A stretch of 54,880 nucleotides of DNA from Calothrix membranacea FACHB-236 (GCF_014696315.1 NZ_JACJPX010000055.1:1-54880); one strand, 5' to 3'; positions 20,961-29,994 are shown, counted from the first letter of the stretch. The notes: generated by a model not told the origin, from the sequence alone. Numbers and translations are program-made.

Positions 20961-21250
20961 GTGGTTGCTATTAGCCATTATTTGCTAGATTCAACAATCA
21001 TTCTCCAACTTCTGTGTAATAGGATGTTGGTGATTGAGACAGCATCAAACAAGTGAAACACAACCAAAGCGATCGCTTGTATGAAAATATGGATATCATT
21101 TTCCCCTCATCCTCCTTATCTTCCTCATCCCCCAACACATCTGTAATTCAGGATACCTACCAATAATTATCAAAAAGTAAATTTTCTTGCGAAACTCCTG
21201 ACAAGCGCTGATAATTGCCTCAAAGCTCAAGCATTAAGGAGAAGGTGAAC
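20961..21250 (+). other. Spacer after the atp operon, no gene seen
   Basis: Contains one HIP1 site (aagcgatcgctt) and a cctcat-type pyrimidine-rich repeat near 21103-21135. No ORF is convincing. The Shine-Dalgarno for the next gene is at 21236-21244. Confidence 0.6.
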
Positions 21251-21760
21251 ATGACTTTACCACGTGGTCGTAGGATTTTAGCCGCTGTGCTACTTTCAGT
21301 ATTATTATTGACATCAGCCTGTAGCCCCAAAACACCAGGACGTTTTGATCAGGCACAACAAGAAAGCAGTCGCCAAAAAAGTGGTCAAGCCGTTGCCAAA
21401 GATGCAACTCAGGGTAGTAAATTAAACAAATTCTTCCCAAGTGGGGGAGATGGCTACCAGCGCGTTTATACTCAAGAGAAAAAAGGCTTCTCAGAAGCGA
21501 ACCTGAAGAAAGGTGGCAAGGTTGTAGCACAGCTAGCTATTTCAGATACTACTAGCACTCCCAGCGCTGCAGCAAAATTCTCTAACAGTAGTAAAAAGGT
21601 TGCAGGTTATCCCGCAGTCACACTTGGTAATACTCAAACTTCAATTTTGGTCGGTAAATACCAAGTCAAAGCAATTTCTAAAGATCCAACATTTACAGCC
21701 ACAGACCGAGAAGCGTGGTTAGAAAAATTCAATCTTGATGGTTTGGCAAAAGTCAAATAA
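21251..21760 (+). CDS. Small predicted lipoprotein
   Basis: The 169-residue protein has a basic start (MTLPRGRR), a hydrophobic stretch and the lipobox LTSAC with Cys24 as the lipidation site. The mature part is Ser/Lys/Gln-rich and then forms a compact C-terminal region (about 70-165) with a YQxVYTQEKKGFSEA segment. I chose this ATG over the longer frame at 21215 because aaggagaagg lies just before it and it gives a proper signal peptide. Function unknown; it follows the atp terminator and is probably transcribed alone. Confidence 0.8.
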   Translation: MTLPRGRRILAAVLLSVLLLTSACSPKTPGRFDQAQQESSRQKSGQAVAKDATQGSKLNKFFPSGGDGYQRVYTQEKKGFSEANLKKGGKVVAQLAISDTTSTPSAAAKFSNSSKKVAGYPAVTLGNTQTSILVGKYQVKAISKDPTFTATDREAWLEKFNLDGLAKVK

Positions 21761-21939
21761 GCTACACATAATTAGGTTGGCGCAATTAAAGATAGCTGGC
21801 TAGGGTTGTCATTTATCTTTAGTTATTTGTCATTGGTAAAGGTTTGCAGCCCATTGATGTTTCGTAACATAGTTTGCTTTATTTCCAGTGACTTACTTAG
21901 AGAAATAAAAATTACACCATCTAAAATAAGGAGATTGTT

Positions 21940-22827
21940 TTGATTAAACCGATTTTTCAGTTGGTTGATGAACTACCAACCAGTAATTTAACTGTTTCTA
22001 TGTTGAACGCCCTAGATTTTGTGGCTCCTGGTCAGTGGCAAAATACTGTGGGGTTTGTCAACACCATTAAAACTGTGACTGGTGAAAGTGACGAAGCCCT
22101 GATTCAGCAAATTGGCGAACGGGCAATTTATCTTTTCAACGATAAATCCCAAGGATACCAAACAGCTTTGTGGCTATATCAAACCGTTGATGGCACAGAT
22201 AAAGCCCTAGGTGCAGCAGCTTTAGCTAATAAAGTGGGTGAGAAAATTCCCCTGTTAGGTTTTTTAAATAGTGTCACTCCCAAACCTGACAAAGCCCAAA
22301 CTATTGACTTGACATTAAAAGTTGTGGCTGAATTGGTAGCTTTCTGCCAAATTAATGGCATTCCCGGAGACAGCATAGGTGATTTTGTCGCTTCTTTAGG
22401 AGAGTATAGCGGTGAATCGTTGATTCGGATGGTTGCATTAGTCTGCGTTGACGGTTTGATACCTTTAGGGCCTGACTTTATTAGCAAAGCTATGTCTGGA
22501 CTAAGTCAAACAAATCCCCAGGAGTTAGAACAAAGTTCAACTTTTCAAGGTATCAAAGATGTTATCCCTGGTAACAATGCTGGCAGTAAGCTGAACTTTA
22601 TTGGTGAAAGCTTTGATTCTGTGAAAGGTTGGATGAATGGTCTTGTGGTTTCCAATAATTTAACACCACAAAATGTTGTCGGTCATTTACAAAATTTCGT
22701 CGAATTTTCGGATAGTAAATTAGATTATCTAGCAGCGTTTTTGGATGTAGCAACCAATTACTATGAGCATACAGGGACGCAAACTCTGGCGCGTCGTTTG
22801 ATTGAACGAGCTGTGGCTGAGATTTAA
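21940..22827 (+). CDS. Conserved-looking soluble protein of unknown function (TTG start)
   Basis: This 295-residue protein looks mainly alpha-helical and soluble: no signal peptide and no long hydrophobic segment. Its start codon is TTG, supported by AAGGAG about 8 nt upstream and no suitable ATG nearby. I recognise no family motif. Parts such as ESDEALIQQIGERAIYLF and GDSIGDFVASLGEYSG look like packed amphipathic helices. Codon usage resembles its neighbours. Function cannot be stated. Confidence 0.75.
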   Translation: MIKPIFQLVDELPTSNLTVSMLNALDFVAPGQWQNTVGFVNTIKTVTGESDEALIQQIGERAIYLFNDKSQGYQTALWLYQTVDGTDKALGAAALANKVGEKIPLLGFLNSVTPKPDKAQTIDLTLKVVAELVAFCQINGIPGDSIGDFVASLGEYSGESLIRMVALVCVDGLIPLGPDFISKAMSGLSQTNPQELEQSSTFQGIKDVIPGNNAGSKLNFIGESFDSVKGWMNGLVVSNNLTPQNVVGHLQNFVEFSDSKLDYLAAFLDVATNYYEHTGTQTLARRLIERAVAEI

Positions 22828-23009
22828 TTTCATAGGTAATTGGTATTGAGTAATGGGTAATGTTTGTAGTTATCTATTACTCATACCAATTATCAATAAA
22901 TCGAATTATGTAAAAGGGTTATTAGGGGAAAGATAGAGTGAAAAAACCTTTGATGTTTCCCCTTGCCCCCTGGGATTTTAATGATAAGCCTTTCACCTTA
23001 CACTATATA

Positions 23010-23750
23010 TTACTTGTAGGTCAAATTGAGATCGGCAGCGATCGCATATAAGTATGGTTGAAAAATGGCCCAATCATCTAATTTATCGAACTTGCCTGTG
23101 GCTGAAGCTGGGTCATAAGCACTAGTTATCACGTAAAGTGCAGTACCATCAAAGGTTACATGGCTAATATGTTGTTCTTGGACTCCTCCTTGGCGTTTTA
23201 GTCCCACAAACCCATAGCGGATTCCTGGAAGTTTCCCAACTGTTACTGTTTGGGGGGGATGACTGGAGAAAATAATCTCGTTTTTATATGTAGCCTGACG
23301 GTCTTTCGAGATCGCACTATAGTAGTCTGTTACCCAAGCTTTCAGTGCTGTTAATATCTGAGTTTGGTACTGAGGGTTTTGGGAATCCACTTTGCTACCT
23401 GTGGGAATCCCAACTGCTTCTAGCTTCTTTTGAAAATCGGGATTTTTTGCTAATGGGTAAACTCCAATCTCAACTGTACCTAAAAGTTTGCCTTGGTCTG
23501 AGACACATAAAAGCGGTGTATTTCCCTTACAAGGAACCACTTGCCAATTGTTGGGCGCACTTTTGTTAGCCAAAACCTTCTGCCAAATATTCCCTTGTGT
23601 TTCATTAGGACTAGGTTTATTTAATGGCTGTACTACGGGGTTTTTCTGCGGGGGATTGTTGGCAGAAAACAGAGGCGGAATAAATTTAACTCCAACTGGG
23701 ATTAATGCTACTAAGGTAGCACCAATTAAAAGATGATAAAGGCGCAACAT
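23010..23750 (-). CDS. Membrane-anchored or exported protein, unknown function
   Basis: About 246 residues from the ATG at 23750 (MLRLYHLLIGATLVALIPVG). The longer frame would start with TTG at 23849 and put 33 extra residues before the hydrophobic segment, so I prefer the ATG. The hydrophobic N-terminus is an uncleaved anchor or signal peptide, followed by a Pro/Asn-rich linker. A globular domain (about 65-246) carries WQVVPCKGNTPLLCVSDQGK, with two cysteines that may form a disulfide. Periplasmic location is likely; function unknown. Confidence 0.72.
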   Translation of the reverse strand: MLRLYHLLIGATLVALIPVGVKFIPPLFSANNPPQKNPVVQPLNKPSPNETQGNIWQKVLANKSAPNNWQVVPCKGNTPLLCVSDQGKLLGTVEIGVYPLAKNPDFQKKLEAVGIPTGSKVDSQNPQYQTQILTALKAWVTDYYSAISKDRQATYKNEIIFSSHPPQTVTVGKLPGIRYGFVGLKRQGGVQEQHISHVTFDGTALYVITSAYDPASATGKFDKLDDWAIFQPYLYAIAADLNLTYK

Positions 23751-23908
23751 TTTATCTGAAAATTTAGAATCAGAGATTGCATTAAAAGTATCTACGACAC
23801 TTTGTAAGTATACAAAGAAGATAGCTCTAGATAACTGCAAGTTCCGCAAAATACACTTTTAGTCTTAGTGATGGATTTTATTAGTACTGATGCATAAATC
23901 ATTTGACT

Positions 23909-23931
23909 GATCAGGACTTAAGCAACTGACA
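23909..23931. repeat. Possible MITE end (ggacttaagcaactgacac)
   Basis: The sequence resembles the terminal repeat of the element at 32099-32233 (gacttacgcaactgataca on its reverse strand). I could not find a matching second end, so it may be a degenerate or solo remnant. Confidence 0.35.
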
Positions 23932-24017
23932 CAAATATTTCCGGGGCGTGGGAGTCAAGAGTCTATGTCCAAAAATTGGACTTGGGAACGCCAGTTGTTA
24001 CCCTTCGGGAATGTTAA

Positions 24018-24830
24018 TTATTTCTTTTTCTTGCGGGAAGTTTTACCTGACTTTTTCTTTGGAGGTTTAGCAGATGGAACAAAACCACGGGAATTTTTAG
24101 AATCATCCACAGTTTGATCAGTAGAAGAAAAATAATCCCTCATCTCCTGATGAGTGAACCTGCGTTCTGGGATTTCTTCACGAGTTTTCAGTCCCATTGC
24201 AACTTGTACTTCACCCCAGTCACCTGCAATAAAAGGAACTACACAATTAGCCGCAAAAGCTGGCTCAATCACATCAGCAGACTCAACAGCCTGCAAACTA
24301 ATTAAGTTAGAAACGAGAAAGGCATTAAATTCTGCATGATTGCTAGCAAATAGCGCTAGTTGTTGGGTAATAACGTTAACACACTCAGTTCTTGCTTCTG
24401 GGTAGTGCTGGCCGATTTGACTAATACAATCTGCTGCTGTAGTTCGAGCATAGATATGATATTGATCGTCAGCAAGATAAGCACTCAGTGCTGGAAGTGA
24501 CACTGGGCCAATCATTTGAAATACTCGTGGCATTTCAGTGCTAACCCAGTCAAGATCTTCTAGTTCTTCAAACAGAGTTAACAGTGATGCGATCGCATCT
24601 TCTGCTTTTAATTGTCCTAGCGATCGCCAAGCATGAATTGTAGACCAAACCTCATCACTCTCAGAATCAGCCCACATGAGTTCTTGATCAGTGAGCATCC
24701 GAATTAAATCGGGTATATGCTCAGGTTTAAGACCAAGTTCTGCTACATAATTTGGCCATTCTTTGTAGTTGCGACAATCACCATAGCTCAAAAGGCGATC
24801 TAAAGGAGGTGGATAGCTGGCTGAGGTCAT
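24018..24830 (-). CDS. HEAT-like/DUF1186-type helical protein with Lys-rich tail
   Basis: The 270-residue protein is built of repeated helices: SLGQLKAEDAIASLLTLFEE, then EMPRVFQMIGPVSLPALSAY, then ARTTAADCISQIGQHYPEAR, typical of HEAT-like scaffolds. It resembles DUF1186 family proteins. The last 20 or so residues are almost all Lys/Pro/Ser (PPKKKSGKTSRKKKK), a tail that could bind nucleic acid or acidic partners. Probably a cytoplasmic scaffold; no catalytic motif is visible. Confidence 0.65.
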   Translation of the reverse strand: MTSASYPPPLDRLLSYGDCRNYKEWPNYVAELGLKPEHIPDLIRMLTDQELMWADSESDEVWSTIHAWRSLGQLKAEDAIASLLTLFEELEDLDWVSTEMPRVFQMIGPVSLPALSAYLADDQYHIYARTTAADCISQIGQHYPEARTECVNVITQQLALFASNHAEFNAFLVSNLISLQAVESADVIEPAFAANCVVPFIAGDWGEVQVAMGLKTREEIPERRFTHQEMRDYFSSTDQTVDDSKNSRGFVPSAKPPKKKSGKTSRKKKK

Positions 24831-24931
24831 GTTAACTTGTTGAGTCCTGTAATTGAGATTACCATGCCCTTTGAGTAGGGAACGGAAAACAGTAACAGAA
24901 ACTTCTTGGAATATTTTGAACTACATTTTGA

Positions 24932-24952
24932 GGGCACAGCAATGCTGTGCCC
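24932..24952. repeat. Palindrome gggcacagcaatgctgtgccc
   Basis: A near-perfect 21-bp palindrome between the HEAT-like gene and the GST gene. The same palindrome with one central difference lies at 54639-54659. The core resembles the gggcaaggcactgccttgccc stem inside the element at 35018-35113. It is a dispersed hairpin family. Confidence 0.75.
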
Positions 24953-25004
24953 CTAGCTATTTTGTCTACACCAGATGTTTCCAATCCACTACGATCAAGA
25001 ATTT

Positions 25005-25703
25005 TTAAGGCTTAATTGTTTGTGCAGATTGATTAAATAACAACTCCCGTGACTTCTCAATATCTAGCGCTTGATTTTTAAATGCTTCTGCTTTTTCATA
25101 AGCGCGAATTGTCGCTGGCCGTGACTTAATTGCCTCAAACCAACGCTGCAAATTGGGAAAATCTTCTAGCTTTTGATTTTGGCTTTCATAAGGCACAATC
25201 CAAGGATAAGCAGCAATATCAGCTATGGAATAATCGCCAGCTACAAATTCTCTATCAGCTAATCTTTTATCCAGAACTGCATACAAGCGTCCAGTTTCTT
25301 TGACATAGCGGTTAATAGCATAGTCAATCTTTTCTGGCGCGTATTGGCTAAAGTGGTGATTCTGTCCAGCCATAGGCCCTAAACCGCCCATTTGCCAAAA
25401 TAACCATTGCAAAACTTCTACCCGTTGCCGCACATCTTGGGGGATTAATTTCCCAGTTTTTTCTGCTAAATACAATAGAATTGCACCCGATTCAAAAACA
25501 GAAATTGGTGCGCCGCCATTTACAGGTTCATGGTCAACAATTGCCGGAATACGATTATTATGTGAAATTTGCAAAAACTCAGGCTTAAATTGGTCACCTG
25601 CACCAATATTTACAGGAATAATATTATAAGGAAGTCCAACTTCTTCCAAGAAAATTGTGATTTTATGTCCGTTGGGAGTCGTCCAGTAATAAAGGTCAAT
25701 CAT
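25005..25703 (-). CDS. Glutathione S-transferase (YfcG/Ure2-like)
   Basis: The 232-residue protein has an N-terminal thioredoxin-fold domain (about 1-85; MIDLYYWTTPNGHKITIFLE, NRIPAIVD with the cis-Pro, and the glutathione-binding ESGAILLYLAEKTG). A helical C-terminal domain follows (about 90-215, with GDYSIADIAAYPWI). This arrangement fits the nu/Ure2-like GSTs that act on disulfides or peroxides using glutathione. It is the last of three minus-strand genes with an SDR and an MFS transporter; they are separated by repeats, so an operon is not certain. Confidence 0.88.
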   Translation of the reverse strand: MIDLYYWTTPNGHKITIFLEEVGLPYNIIPVNIGAGDQFKPEFLQISHNNRIPAIVDHEPVNGGAPISVFESGAILLYLAEKTGKLIPQDVRQRVEVLQWLFWQMGGLGPMAGQNHHFSQYAPEKIDYAINRYVKETGRLYAVLDKRLADREFVAGDYSIADIAAYPWIVPYESQNQKLEDFPNLQRWFEAIKSRPATIRAYEKAEAFKNQALDIEKSRELLFNQSAQTIKP

Positions 25704-25759
25704 TGGTATTTTCCCTGTTTTAATTTTGATATTTGGTGTTGCAAGGGGTAATGGGTAAT

Positions 25760-25836
25760 GGGTAATTGGTAATTGGGTGTTTCTCCCTCATCTCCCTCAT
25801 CTCCCTCATCTCCCTCATCTCCCTCATCTCCCTCAT
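25760..25836. repeat. Heptamer and nonamer tandem repeats, (ctccctcat)6
   Basis: Six perfect 9-bp copies of CTCCCTCAT (25783-25836) follow several gggtaatt-type heptamers. It is the complement of the GATGAGGG family at the start of the window. It lies in the spacer between the GST and SDR genes. Confidence 0.9.
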
Positions 25837-25879
25837 CCCCAGTCTCCAGTCCCCAATCCCCATTCTCCATTCCCCATCT

Positions 25880-26569
25880 TTAAAAACGCTCAACCCAAGG
25901 ACGTAGTTCAACTTCCCAAGTCCAGGCGCTGCGGGGTTGATTTAGGATGTTGAGATAAGTTTGAGCGATCGCATCTGGATCAAGGGTGCTATCGGGATTG
26001 TCTGCTGGATCTACACTGGCTGCGGAACGAATAACACCATCAATGACAAAATGGGCTACATGAATATTCTTGGGTGCAAGTTCTCTGGCAATACTTTGAG
26101 CTAAACCCCGCAGAGCAAATTTACCCATTGCAAAGGGTGCTGATTGTGGGTAACCTTTGATGCTGGCTGAAGCTCCAGTAAACAAGATAGCACCACCCCC
26201 CTGCTGTAACATTCTTTTGGCGGCAGCTTGGGCAACTAAAAAGCCACCATAGGCAGTTACCTCTAAAGTTTTGGCAACTTCATCAGGCTCTAAATCAATT
26301 AACGACCCGCGTACTCGAAAGCTGGGATTATATACAACAACTGTAGGAGAACTCAGTTTATTTTCGACATCGATAAATAACTGGTTTACTTCCTCTGGTT
26401 TTGACGCATCAGCAGCAAAGCTGACGGCTGCGATTTCACTGCTGAGTTGCGTAAGTTTTTCAATGCGACGAGCTGCTAAAGCTATTTGGTATCCTTCTTT
26501 AGCCAATAAACGAGCGATAGAGGCACTCAGCCCACTACCAGCACCGACTATCAAAGCTGTTTTTGCCAT
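25880..26569 (-). CDS. SDR-family oxidoreductase with altered active site
   Basis: This 229-residue Rossmann protein has the nucleotide-binding loop ALIVGAGSGLSASIARLL (about residues 5-22) and the Arg pair AARR, which suggests NADP(H). The usual YxxxK catalytic motif is replaced by FAMGK (Phe146-Lys150); the Ser region is TGASAS (about 131-136). Similar FAMGK sequences exist in a subgroup of SDRs, so it may be a natural variant with different chemistry or no dehydrogenase activity. Substrate unknown. Between the GST and MFS genes, same strand. Confidence 0.85.
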   Translation of the reverse strand: MAKTALIVGAGSGLSASIARLLAKEGYQIALAARRIEKLTQLSSEIAAVSFAADASKPEEVNQLFIDVENKLSSPTVVVYNPSFRVRGSLIDLEPDEVAKTLEVTAYGGFLVAQAAAKRMLQQGGGAILFTGASASIKGYPQSAPFAMGKFALRGLAQSIARELAPKNIHVAHFVIDGVIRSAASVDPADNPDSTLDPDAIAQTYLNILNQPRSAWTWEVELRPWVERF

Positions 26570-26659
26570 AGGTGCAATTCTCCTTTAATAATGCACTGAT
26601 AGTTGTGAATTGGCGTTGCTGAATGTAACTAATCTGCAAGTTCAGCCTTTGGCGTGAAA

Positions 26660-27955
26660 CTAATTCATATTTTCCATCAGCAACACTGAATTATTTTTAG
26701 TAGGATGTTGTCCAATTCGCAGTACTAGGACTGCGGCTATTAAACAGAGAACACCTGACAAAATAAAGGCGTGAAAATAGCTACCTAATAAAGTTCTCAG
26801 CACTCCTGCACCAAAGGCGGCTGTGGCTGCACCGAGTTGATGTCCCGCTACAATCCAACCGAACATCACGCCGACATTCTCTTTCCCAAATATATTGCTG
26901 ACAAGACGCACAGTTGGAGGAACGGTAGCAATCCAATCGAGTCCGTAAAATATTGCAAAGACTGAAAGTCCATAGAATGAGAAGTTAAAGCTGAATGGTA
27001 GGAAAATTAGAGATAGACCACGCAGTCCGTAGTACCAGCAAAGTAAGTAGCGATTATTATATTTATCAGACAACCAGCCAGAGATAGTTGTCCCACAAAA
27101 GTCAAAAATCCCCATAATCGCTAATAGTCCCGCAGCTTTAACTTCAGGGATACCATGATCAATACAAGCTGGTATTAAATGAGTGCCAATGAGTCCATTG
27201 GTGCTAGCACCACAGATAAAAAAACTACTAAACAACAGCCAAAAATCGAGTGATTTTGCACCTTGCCAGAGTTTGCGGAGAGTGGAAGCAATAGAATTAA
27301 CCTTTGGTGGTAATACTTCCTCAGTATTGCTGCGATCGCCAAAAGGCCGCAAACCGATTTCCGCCGGGCGATCGCGCATAAATAAGGCGATCACTGGTGT
27401 AATTACAAGTGCAATCGCAGCCAGGCTAACAGATGCAGCTCGCCACCCAAAACGCTCTACTAAAGAGGCTAAGATTGGCAGAAATATCAGTTGTCCGGTG
27501 GCTGTGCTGGCTGTGAGAACCCCCAAAACCAAACCCCGCCGTTCCGAAAACCAGCGATTGACAATAACCGCACCTAATACTAATGCGATCGCACCGCTAC
27601 CACTACCAACAATAATTCCCCACAGCAAAACTAACTGCCACGAAGCTGACATGAAAGTGGTTAAGCCAACACCAATAGCGATCGCAGTTAGTGCGAATAC
27701 CATCGTCCGGCGAACCCCTATACGCTCCATGAATGTGGCAGCAAAAGGGCCAATCAGTCCATAGAGTATTAAGTTGAGGGAAATTGCCAAAGATATAGTA
27801 GCTCTACTCCAGCCAAATTCATGCTCCAAAGGTACGATCAGAACTCCTGGTGCAGAACGGATTCCTGCGGCTACTAACAAAGCTAAAAATGTTAAACCCG
27901 CAATAAACCAGCCATAATGCACCGAACGACGCGCTAAGTATGAGATTAAAGACAT
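26660..27955 (-). CDS. MFS transporter (monocarboxylate/oxalate-type)
   Basis: This 431-residue membrane protein has about 12 hydrophobic segments split by a central hydrophilic loop (about residues 205-235). The first part has HYGWFIAGLTFLALLVAAG. The loop between helices 2 and 3 has the shape typical of MFS (MERIGVRRTMV). It most resembles the OxlT/monocarboxylate porter group. Direction and substrate unknown. It may work with the SDR and GST just downstream on the same strand, as in many small degradative clusters, but the gaps contain repeats. Confidence 0.85.
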   Translation of the reverse strand: MSLISYLARRSVHYGWFIAGLTFLALLVAAGIRSAPGVLIVPLEHEFGWSRATISLAISLNLILYGLIGPFAATFMERIGVRRTMVFALTAIAIGVGLTTFMSASWQLVLLWGIIVGSGSGAIALVLGAVIVNRWFSERRGLVLGVLTASTATGQLIFLPILASLVERFGWRAASVSLAAIALVITPVIALFMRDRPAEIGLRPFGDRSNTEEVLPPKVNSIASTLRKLWQGAKSLDFWLLFSSFFICGASTNGLIGTHLIPACIDHGIPEVKAAGLLAIMGIFDFCGTTISGWLSDKYNNRYLLCWYYGLRGLSLIFLPFSFNFSFYGLSVFAIFYGLDWIATVPPTVRLVSNIFGKENVGVMFGWIVAGHQLGAATAAFGAGVLRTLLGSYFHAFILSGVLCLIAAVLVLRIGQHPTKNNSVLLMENMN

Positions 27956-28014
27956 GGTGATTGGGGAACTCGGGGCCCCCTCTGGGGATAAGGGGTAATG
28001 GGGATTGGGGACTG

Positions 28015-28120
28015 GGGAGATGAGGGGGATAAGGGAGATGAGGGAGATGAGGGGGATGAGAGAGATAAGGGGACAAGGAGAAATCCTTATTACCCATTAC
28101 CCATTACCCATTACCCATTC
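28015..28120. repeat. Mixed 9-bp (gatgagggg-like) and 7-bp (acccatt) tandem repeats
   Basis: Degenerate copies of gatgaggga/gataaggga units are followed by at least four acccatt heptamers. The block lies between the MFS gene and trxA2. Confidence 0.85.
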
Positions 28121-28172
28121 CCCCCAATTAGCCTTTCAGGGTATATAAACAGCTCACCCTAGGCAGTTAACT

Positions 28173-28499
28173 TTAGGAAATATGCTGTGATAGAGTCTTG
28201 GTTAAAGTGGTTTTAGGAACCGCACCCACGACCGTATCGACTTGTTGGCCTGCCTTGAATACCATGAGTGTAGGTATACTACGAATTCCGTAATGGCTGG
28301 CTACGGTGGGATTTTGATCTGTGTTCAGTTTCACCACTTTCACCTGTCCGTCGTATTCGGTAGCTAACTCGTCTACAACTGGAGCAACCATTCTGCAAGG
28401 CCCGCACCAAGGTGCCCAAAAGTCAACTAATACCGGAACTTGGCTTTCCAGGACTTCTTGCTTAAAGGTAGCTTCCGTGACATTTGTAACGGATGACAT
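28173..28499 (-). CDS. trxA2: Thioredoxin TrxA2
   Basis: The 108-residue thioredoxin has the canonical redox site [10 protein letters not shown] (Cys32, Cys35) and the cis-Pro loop RSIPTLM. It reduces protein disulfides using electrons from a thioredoxin reductase. It is divergent from an ArsR-family regulator with an 83-bp shared promoter holding a perfect 15-bp palindrome. This matches the trxA2/rexT pair described in Anabaena PCC 7120, where RexT represses trxA2 until peroxide oxidises the regulator. A Shine-Dalgarno (aggagg) precedes the ATG. Confidence 0.93.
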   Translation of the reverse strand: MSSVTNVTEATFKQEVLESQVPVLVDFWAPWCGPCRMVAPVVDELATEYDGQVKVVKLNTDQNPTVASHYGIRSIPTLMVFKAGQQVDTVVGAVPKTTLTKTLSQHIS

Positions 28500-28529
28500 G
28501 AAATTGTCCTCCTGTATTTAATTCTATTG

Positions 28530-28544
28530 TTCGATATTATCGAA
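28530..28544. promoter_or_regulatory. Perfect palindrome ttcgatattatcgaa, likely RexT operator
   Basis: TTCGATA-T-TATCGAA lies midway between the divergent trxA2 and rexT genes. It is 31 bp from the trxA2 start and 39 bp from the rexT start. Its size and place fit an ArsR-type dimer operator controlling both genes. Confidence 0.75.
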
Positions 28545-28582
28545 TAAGTAAAATATATGTCATTTTATGAGATAGTGCAACT

Positions 28583-28936
28583 ATGAGATTTTTGTATCAT
28601 CCAGATAGAAAAGATATTTCGTTAGCGGGAGTGTTATACGCATTGGGCGATCCGGTGCGGCTAGAGATTGTGCGACTATTAGCAACGCAGGGAAAGCAGT
28701 GTTGTGCGGGGTTTGACTTTGCGATCGCCAAATCGACAATGTCAAATCACTTTAAGATTTTACGGGAGTCGGGAGTTGTATTAACTCATAAAGAAGGAAC
28801 CCAGCACATCAACAGCCTGCGGCGTGAGGATTTAGAAGCCTTGTTTCCGGGATTGCTAGATGCAGTCTTGCGATCGGCTCAACCCTTAAATATCTGTGCT
28901 TCAGCCAATAAACAAACAGCCTCAAAAGTCTCCTAG
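28583..28936 (+). CDS. rexT: Redox-sensing ArsR-family repressor RexT
   Basis: The 117-residue winged-helix protein has the helix-turn-helix AIAKSTMSNHFKILRESGVV (about residues 47-66) and the wing KEGTQHINSLR. Cys40 and Cys41 are adjacent (GKQCCAGF). In the described RexT of Anabaena/Nostoc this vicinal pair forms a disulfide with hydrogen peroxide and releases DNA. The metal-binding ELCVC motif of classical ArsR is absent. Divergent from trxA2 across a palindrome. It should repress trxA2 and possibly itself. Confidence 0.9.
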   Translation: MRFLYHPDRKDISLAGVLYALGDPVRLEIVRLLATQGKQCCAGFDFAIAKSTMSNHFKILRESGVVLTHKEGTQHINSLRREDLEALFPGLLDAVLRSAQPLNICASANKQTASKVS

Positions 28937-29135
28937 CGCATCGCGGCAAAAGTTTCTAACCAGCTGTGATGGTAGTGCTGAGTGCTGAGTGCTGAATACT
29001 GAGTTGAATTTTGTACTGATTAGTTATTTCTGCCAGTCTGCACTAGGCTTCTCAATTACAGAAAATAGATTATCCAATTTACTCAAATAATATTCTTCTT
29101 TCTCCCCCTGCTCCCTGCTCCCTGCCCCCATTCCC

Positions 29136-29936
29136 TTAACTCTGGGGTGGACGAAAGTGATAAATTTCCCGAATAACTTGCACCCAACCATCAGACACAG
29201 ATTCGAGAATGCGATCGCCTTTTTCCTTTGTTGCTGTTGTCGCATCACCGATCACACCACTTTTACTGATATCTTTTGTTACCCAAGCCACTGGTAGCTT
29301 CCCTTCCCAACTCAGCAAACTATCTTCTGGCTGTGCTGGTGGATACTCAGCAACAGCTTTGTCAAGCTTCACCTGTTCTGGTAAAAGTGCCAGCATCAGG
29401 CTAGTTTCAGCATCTCCGGCGTGCATACCTTGCGCGGCTTCCTTCAGAGTCAGTAATTCTTTAGTAATATGAGGCACACGCCAAGTAAATAACGGAAATA
29501 CCGCAAAGTCCCCATACTTCACGTGTAAATCTCGCGCCGCCATTTGCATGACTTGCGGCTGTCCCCCGTGGGAGTTCATCAACACTAATTTTCTAAACCC
29601 AGCACGGTAAATACTGTCACCTAGTTCCATAATTGTGGCTGTCAGCGTTTCTGTACTCAGGGTAATCGTCCCTGGAAAGTGCCAGTGTTCATTAGATTTA
29701 CCGTAATACAGACTAGGCAAAGCGTATGCAGGAATATCAGCCTCCAGCTTTGCTAGCGCCTTTCCCAGCACTCCCATACCAATCGCGGCATCTACAATTA
29801 AAGGTAGATGAGGGCCATGTTGTTCGATTGCCCCTACTGGTTGAATAATCACCACATTTTCCTTATCTGACATCGCCTCAATGTCAGTCCAACTAAGGTA
29901 AGGAAAAAACCGTTCTGGGGGAATAAAACTATGCAT
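29136..29936 (-). CDS. Creatininase/creatinine amidohydrolase family hydrolase
   Basis: The 266-residue protein belongs to the creatininase family, metal-dependent cyclic amide hydrolases. Metal and substrate residues are visible in QPVGAIEQHGPHLPLIVDA (Glu, His, Asp; about residues 31-50), NSHGGQ (about 120) and HAGDAETS (about 171-178). Actual substrates in cyanobacteria are not known; relatives act on creatinine, formamidopyrimidines or the mycofactocin precursor peptide. It is a single gene flanked by repeats. Confidence 0.85.
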   Translation of the reverse strand: MHSFIPPERFFPYLSWTDIEAMSDKENVVIIQPVGAIEQHGPHLPLIVDAAIGMGVLGKALAKLEADIPAYALPSLYYGKSNEHWHFPGTITLSTETLTATIMELGDSIYRAGFRKLVLMNSHGGQPQVMQMAARDLHVKYGDFAVFPLFTWRVPHITKELLTLKEAAQGMHAGDAETSLMLALLPEQVKLDKAVAEYPPAQPEDSLLSWEGKLPVAWVTKDISKSGVIGDATTATKEKGDRILESVSDGWVQVIREIYHFRPPQS

Positions 29937-29994
29937 TTCATTACCATCGCATCAATTTTATATTAATGGTGTTTGGGGTTTGGTGTTTGCTGTT

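Noticed and set aside
25720-25911. 63-codon frame containing a repeated MRE unit
   Set aside because: The MRE repeats are just the translated 9-bp spacer array; this is non-coding repeat DNA.
27183-27764. 193-codon plus-strand frame inside the MFS gene
   Set aside because: Long but antisense to a clear transporter. Its sequence is low in hydrophobic order and rich in Pro/Thr/Arg, as expected from the complement of a membrane-protein gene.
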